Below, in pieces: positions 61,642-64,000 of a stretch of 64,000 nucleotides of DNA. A program made the position numbers and the translations under genes. How positions within the stretch are numbered: the stretch's first letter is position 1; each line of letters starts with the position of its first letter. A model generated the notes under the pieces. That model was not told where the DNA came from. It did not search any database and saw nothing but the letters and a program-made list of their open reading frames with translations. Source of the DNA: Lepagella muris (GTDB taxonomy: Bacteria; Bacteroidota; Bacteroidia; Bacteroidales; Muribaculaceae); assembly GCF_004793975.1 (NCBI RefSeq), contig NZ_SRYB01000023.1:1-64000 (forward strand), given 5' to 3'.

Positions 61642-61872
61642 ATGGATGATCCTGTGAAATTGCCGGAAGTACAAGACCTTATCTTGGGGAATCAGATAGG
61701 TTGTATTGCCTACGAATTATCAAAAAGATTGGATGTGGATCCAATCTTTGCACTGATGTTGTTTTACGAGAGCAAGACATGCCGACAGCTACATGACAAG
61801 GCAACCGGTCTGTATCTTTTCAGCGAGAAATATTTGGCTGATGAGTTTGTGCTTGAGAAACAAGGACGGTAG
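61642..61872 (+). CDS. small helical protein, third gene of the DUF3990 module
   Basis: 76 aa, one base after the DUF3990 stop. Helical (LILGNQIGCIAYELSKRLDVDP, ALMLFYESKTCRQLHDKATGLYLF). It seems to be a distant relative or companion of DUF3791; I am not certain of the family. Likely co-transcribed with the two genes before it. Ten bases separate its stop from the convergent helicase gene. Confidence 0.7.
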   Translation: MDDPVKLPEVQDLILGNQIGCIAYELSKRLDVDPIFALMLFYESKTCRQLHDKATGLYLFSEKYLADEFVLEKQGR

Positions 61873-61882
61873 TAATTAGTAG

Positions 61883-63991
61883 TCATAGGCGCGTGAGGAC
61901 GTGCGGCAGCAGGTTACGGGTGGAGGCGTTGAACCGTACTTTGTAGGATTTGGCGGAGGCATCGTAGCCTTCGATTACACCTTCCCCAAAAATCTTGTGA
62001 CTCACACGTGTGCCGTTATCCCATGGTTTCTCCCCGTCTTCACACAACTCCTGATTCAGCATACTGACCAGTCCGGCTGTGCCGGCTTTCAATACAGGGT
62101 CAAGTTTACCCTCCACTCTCAGCATGCCTTCCGGCACTTCCGACAGAAAGCGTGATGGGAATTTCAGCGCACCATTCTCATTCATGTAGCCCTCCGATTC
62201 GCAGAGCCACAGCATCCGCTCCGCACGCGTAACTGCCACGTACATCAGCCTACGTTCCTCCTCCTCACCATCCTGACGGCGTTCGCGTATCGCACGGTGA
62301 TTGGGGAAGATACCCTCCGTCAGTCCGATTACAAACACTTCCGGAAACTCCAGACCTTTCGACTGGTGTATCGTCATCATCCTGACACGCTCGGAATCAT
62401 TCGATCGGTCGGCATTAGTGTATAGGGCAATCTCCTGAAGATATGACGTGAGGTCGGCATCCCCCTCATCGATACGTCCCTCCTCAAACTCCTTCATAGA
62501 ATTGATGAGTTCGGTGAGATTCTCAAGCCGTTCCTCCTCCTCATCCGTGCGGTAGAGGTCGCCCAATCCGCTCTCCTTTAGAATCCAATCCGTAAGTTCA
62601 GACACCGGCATTATCCCAACCCTTGCGCGTGCATCATCAATCAGCTTCAGGAAGTTCCGCAAGGTTGGTTTTGAAAACCGTTTGTCGTCGATATGATTAC
62701 GTAGGGCAGTCATAAGCGAAGTGTCCTCCTCCTCCGCGATTGCAGAGAGAGCCTTCAGTGAGGCATCACCGAATTTCCTTGCCGGAAGATTGATTATGCG
62801 GCGGAATGAGAGGTCGTCGTTGTCAGTGGCGACAATACGGAGGTATGACAGCACATCCTTTATCTCCTTACGTTCGAAGAAACGGACTCCACCCCATACG
62901 GAATAGGGGATATGCAGCTTCAGAAGAGATTGCTCAATCTGTCGCGAGAGGAACGAACTGCGGTAGAGAATGGCGAAATCACCATATCCCATACCCTCCT
63001 TCACGGCATCGTCAATGCGCGAGGCTATGAACGCAGCCTCCTCCTTATCCGATTTGGCATGGAGATGCACCACCTGCCGCTCATTGAGCTTCACAGTGAA
63101 AAGCTCCTTCTTCACGCGGTTGTGGTTATGCTCTATTATATGGTTAGCCACTTCAAGGATATCCGGTGTTGACCGGTAGTTCTCATTAAGGATGATGTCT
63201 GTGTGAGCCTTGAAGTCGACGAAAATCTTTGGATTCGCGCCTCTCCATTCGTAGATCGCCTGGTCCGGGTCACCGACCACGAAGAGGTTGCCGTGATTCT
63301 CCGTTATGGCGTGCAGCAGTTTCCAGTCATCGCCGGTGCAGTCCTGCACCTCATCGACCATCACATAGTTTATCTTCTCCGTCCAATATTTCCGAGCATC
63401 ATCGAAATGCTGGAGGATGTATAGAGTGAAATACAGCAGGTCGTCATAATCGAGGGCGAATTGCTTCAGTTGTAGGCGTAGGTATCTCACCGTGGCATCC
63501 GGAGCCTCGGATGAGGAGCAGGGGAGCAGATGCTTCTGTATGTACTGCATCGGCTCATAACCCTTGTAGGCAGCCACGCTTTTCAGAAATCTCTCGGCAG
63601 TGGTCTTGCGTCGGTCAATGCCAAATTCCTGCATCGCCTGTCTTGCAAGAGCCTTCCCGTCCTCCTCATCGATTATCGTGAAGTTGCGGGGATAGCCTAT
63701 GCGGTAGATCTCCTTACGAAGGAACTTTGCGCAGAAGCTATGTATTGTGCAGATGAAATCGTTGACGCTGCCACGGTCTACCATCGTGGATATCCTTCGT
63801 TTCATCTCCTGCGCAGCCTTGTTGGTAAACGTCAGGCAAAGGATATTCCCCGGACTGATGCCTACCTCATTTGCAAGGAAGGCATACCGATGTGCAAGTA
63901 CGCGTGTCTTGCCCGAGCCGGCTCCGGCAATGACGCGCACCCGTCCTTCAGTAGCCTCCACGGCCTGTTGTTGTCGCGTGTTAAGGTTCAT
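61883..63991 (-). CDS. UvrD/PcrA-type ATP-dependent DNA helicase
   Basis: 702 aa superfamily 1A helicase. Q-motif region NTRQQQAVEATEG, Walker A GAGSGKTRVLAHRY, motif II DEVQDCTGDD, motif III VGDPDQAIYEWRGA, motif V TIHQSKGLEFPEVF and motif VI YVAVTRAERMLWL are all in place. The C-terminus carries a short SH3-like tail (THRVSHKIFGEGVIEGYD pattern) as in PcrA. It unwinds DNA 3' to 5' in repair and replication restart. The start at 63991 leaves only 9 bp to the window end, so its promoter is outside. Confidence 0.95.
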   Translation of the reverse strand: MNLNTRQQQAVEATEGRVRVIAGAGSGKTRVLAHRYAFLANEVGISPGNILCLTFTNKAAQEMKRRISTMVDRGSVNDFICTIHSFCAKFLRKEIYRIGYPRNFTIIDEEDGKALARQAMQEFGIDRRKTTAERFLKSVAAYKGYEPMQYIQKHLLPCSSSEAPDATVRYLRLQLKQFALDYDDLLYFTLYILQHFDDARKYWTEKINYVMVDEVQDCTGDDWKLLHAITENHGNLFVVGDPDQAIYEWRGANPKIFVDFKAHTDIILNENYRSTPDILEVANHIIEHNHNRVKKELFTVKLNERQVVHLHAKSDKEEAAFIASRIDDAVKEGMGYGDFAILYRSSFLSRQIEQSLLKLHIPYSVWGGVRFFERKEIKDVLSYLRIVATDNDDLSFRRIINLPARKFGDASLKALSAIAEEEDTSLMTALRNHIDDKRFSKPTLRNFLKLIDDARARVGIMPVSELTDWILKESGLGDLYRTDEEEERLENLTELINSMKEFEEGRIDEGDADLTSYLQEIALYTNADRSNDSERVRMMTIHQSKGLEFPEVFVIGLTEGIFPNHRAIRERRQDGEEEERRLMYVAVTRAERMLWLCESEGYMNENGALKFPSRFLSEVPEGMLRVEGKLDPVLKAGTAGLVSMLNQELCEDGEKPWDNGTRVSHKIFGEGVIEGYDASAKSYKVRFNASTRNLLPHVLTRL

Positions 63992-64000
63992 ATATCAAAG

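Overview
The window is about 64 kb from a gut-type Bacteroidales chromosome, most like Muribaculaceae or a relative. That placement is inferred from gene content: three SusC/SusD pairs, a hybrid two-component regulator, outer-membrane lipoproteins, -7 boxes of the form TAnnTTTG, few Shine-Dalgarno sites, and T9SS-like C-terminal tails. No rRNA, CRISPR array, complete prophage or IS element was seen; one tRNA-Ser(GGA) is present.

Layout. (1) 1-13100: two divergent SusC/SusD loci around a tyrosine recombinase. An 82/83-bp near-identical inverted repeat (5159-5240 and 7225-7307) covers the 5' end of both susC genes and encloses about 2 kb holding the recombinase and a promoter-like element. This looks like a self-contained invertible switch choosing which outer-membrane receptor is expressed. 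(2) 13266-15499: a lipoprotein serpin, a HicA/HicB toxin-antitoxin pair and tRNA-Ser. (3) 15702-28818: housekeeping and envelope genes (polyprenyl synthase, TatD, two cation/proton antiporters, AI-2E-type permease, PBP4-type peptidase, RsmI, lipoproteins, SPOR protein). (4) 28911-29957: a secreted choloylglycine-hydrolase-family enzyme. (5) 30255-42658: a polysaccharide-utilisation locus with GH16, a carbohydrate-binding-like protein, SusD, SusC and a divergent hybrid two-component regulator. The regulator reading frame is broken exactly at a run of nine G between kinase and receiver; removing one G restores a single protein, which suggests poly-G phase variation or a sequencing error. (6) 42816-45846: neuC, neuB and neuD without neuA, with a ~140-bp intergenic repeat on either side of neuD. 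(7) 46034-56428: housekeeping genes (SpoU methylase, an amidase-like protein, asparaginase, DUF3822-rsmD, ribBA, MATE, ispE, grpE-dnaJ). (8) 56697-63991: a GH3 glycosidase, a TPR protein, a DUF3791/DUF3990 module and a UvrD-type helicase.

Taken together, glycan import seems to be under at least two stochastic controls here: DNA inversion for the first two receptor pairs, and possibly homopolymer slippage in the regulator of the GH16 locus. The proposed functions rest on recognised motifs and gene order; no database search was run.
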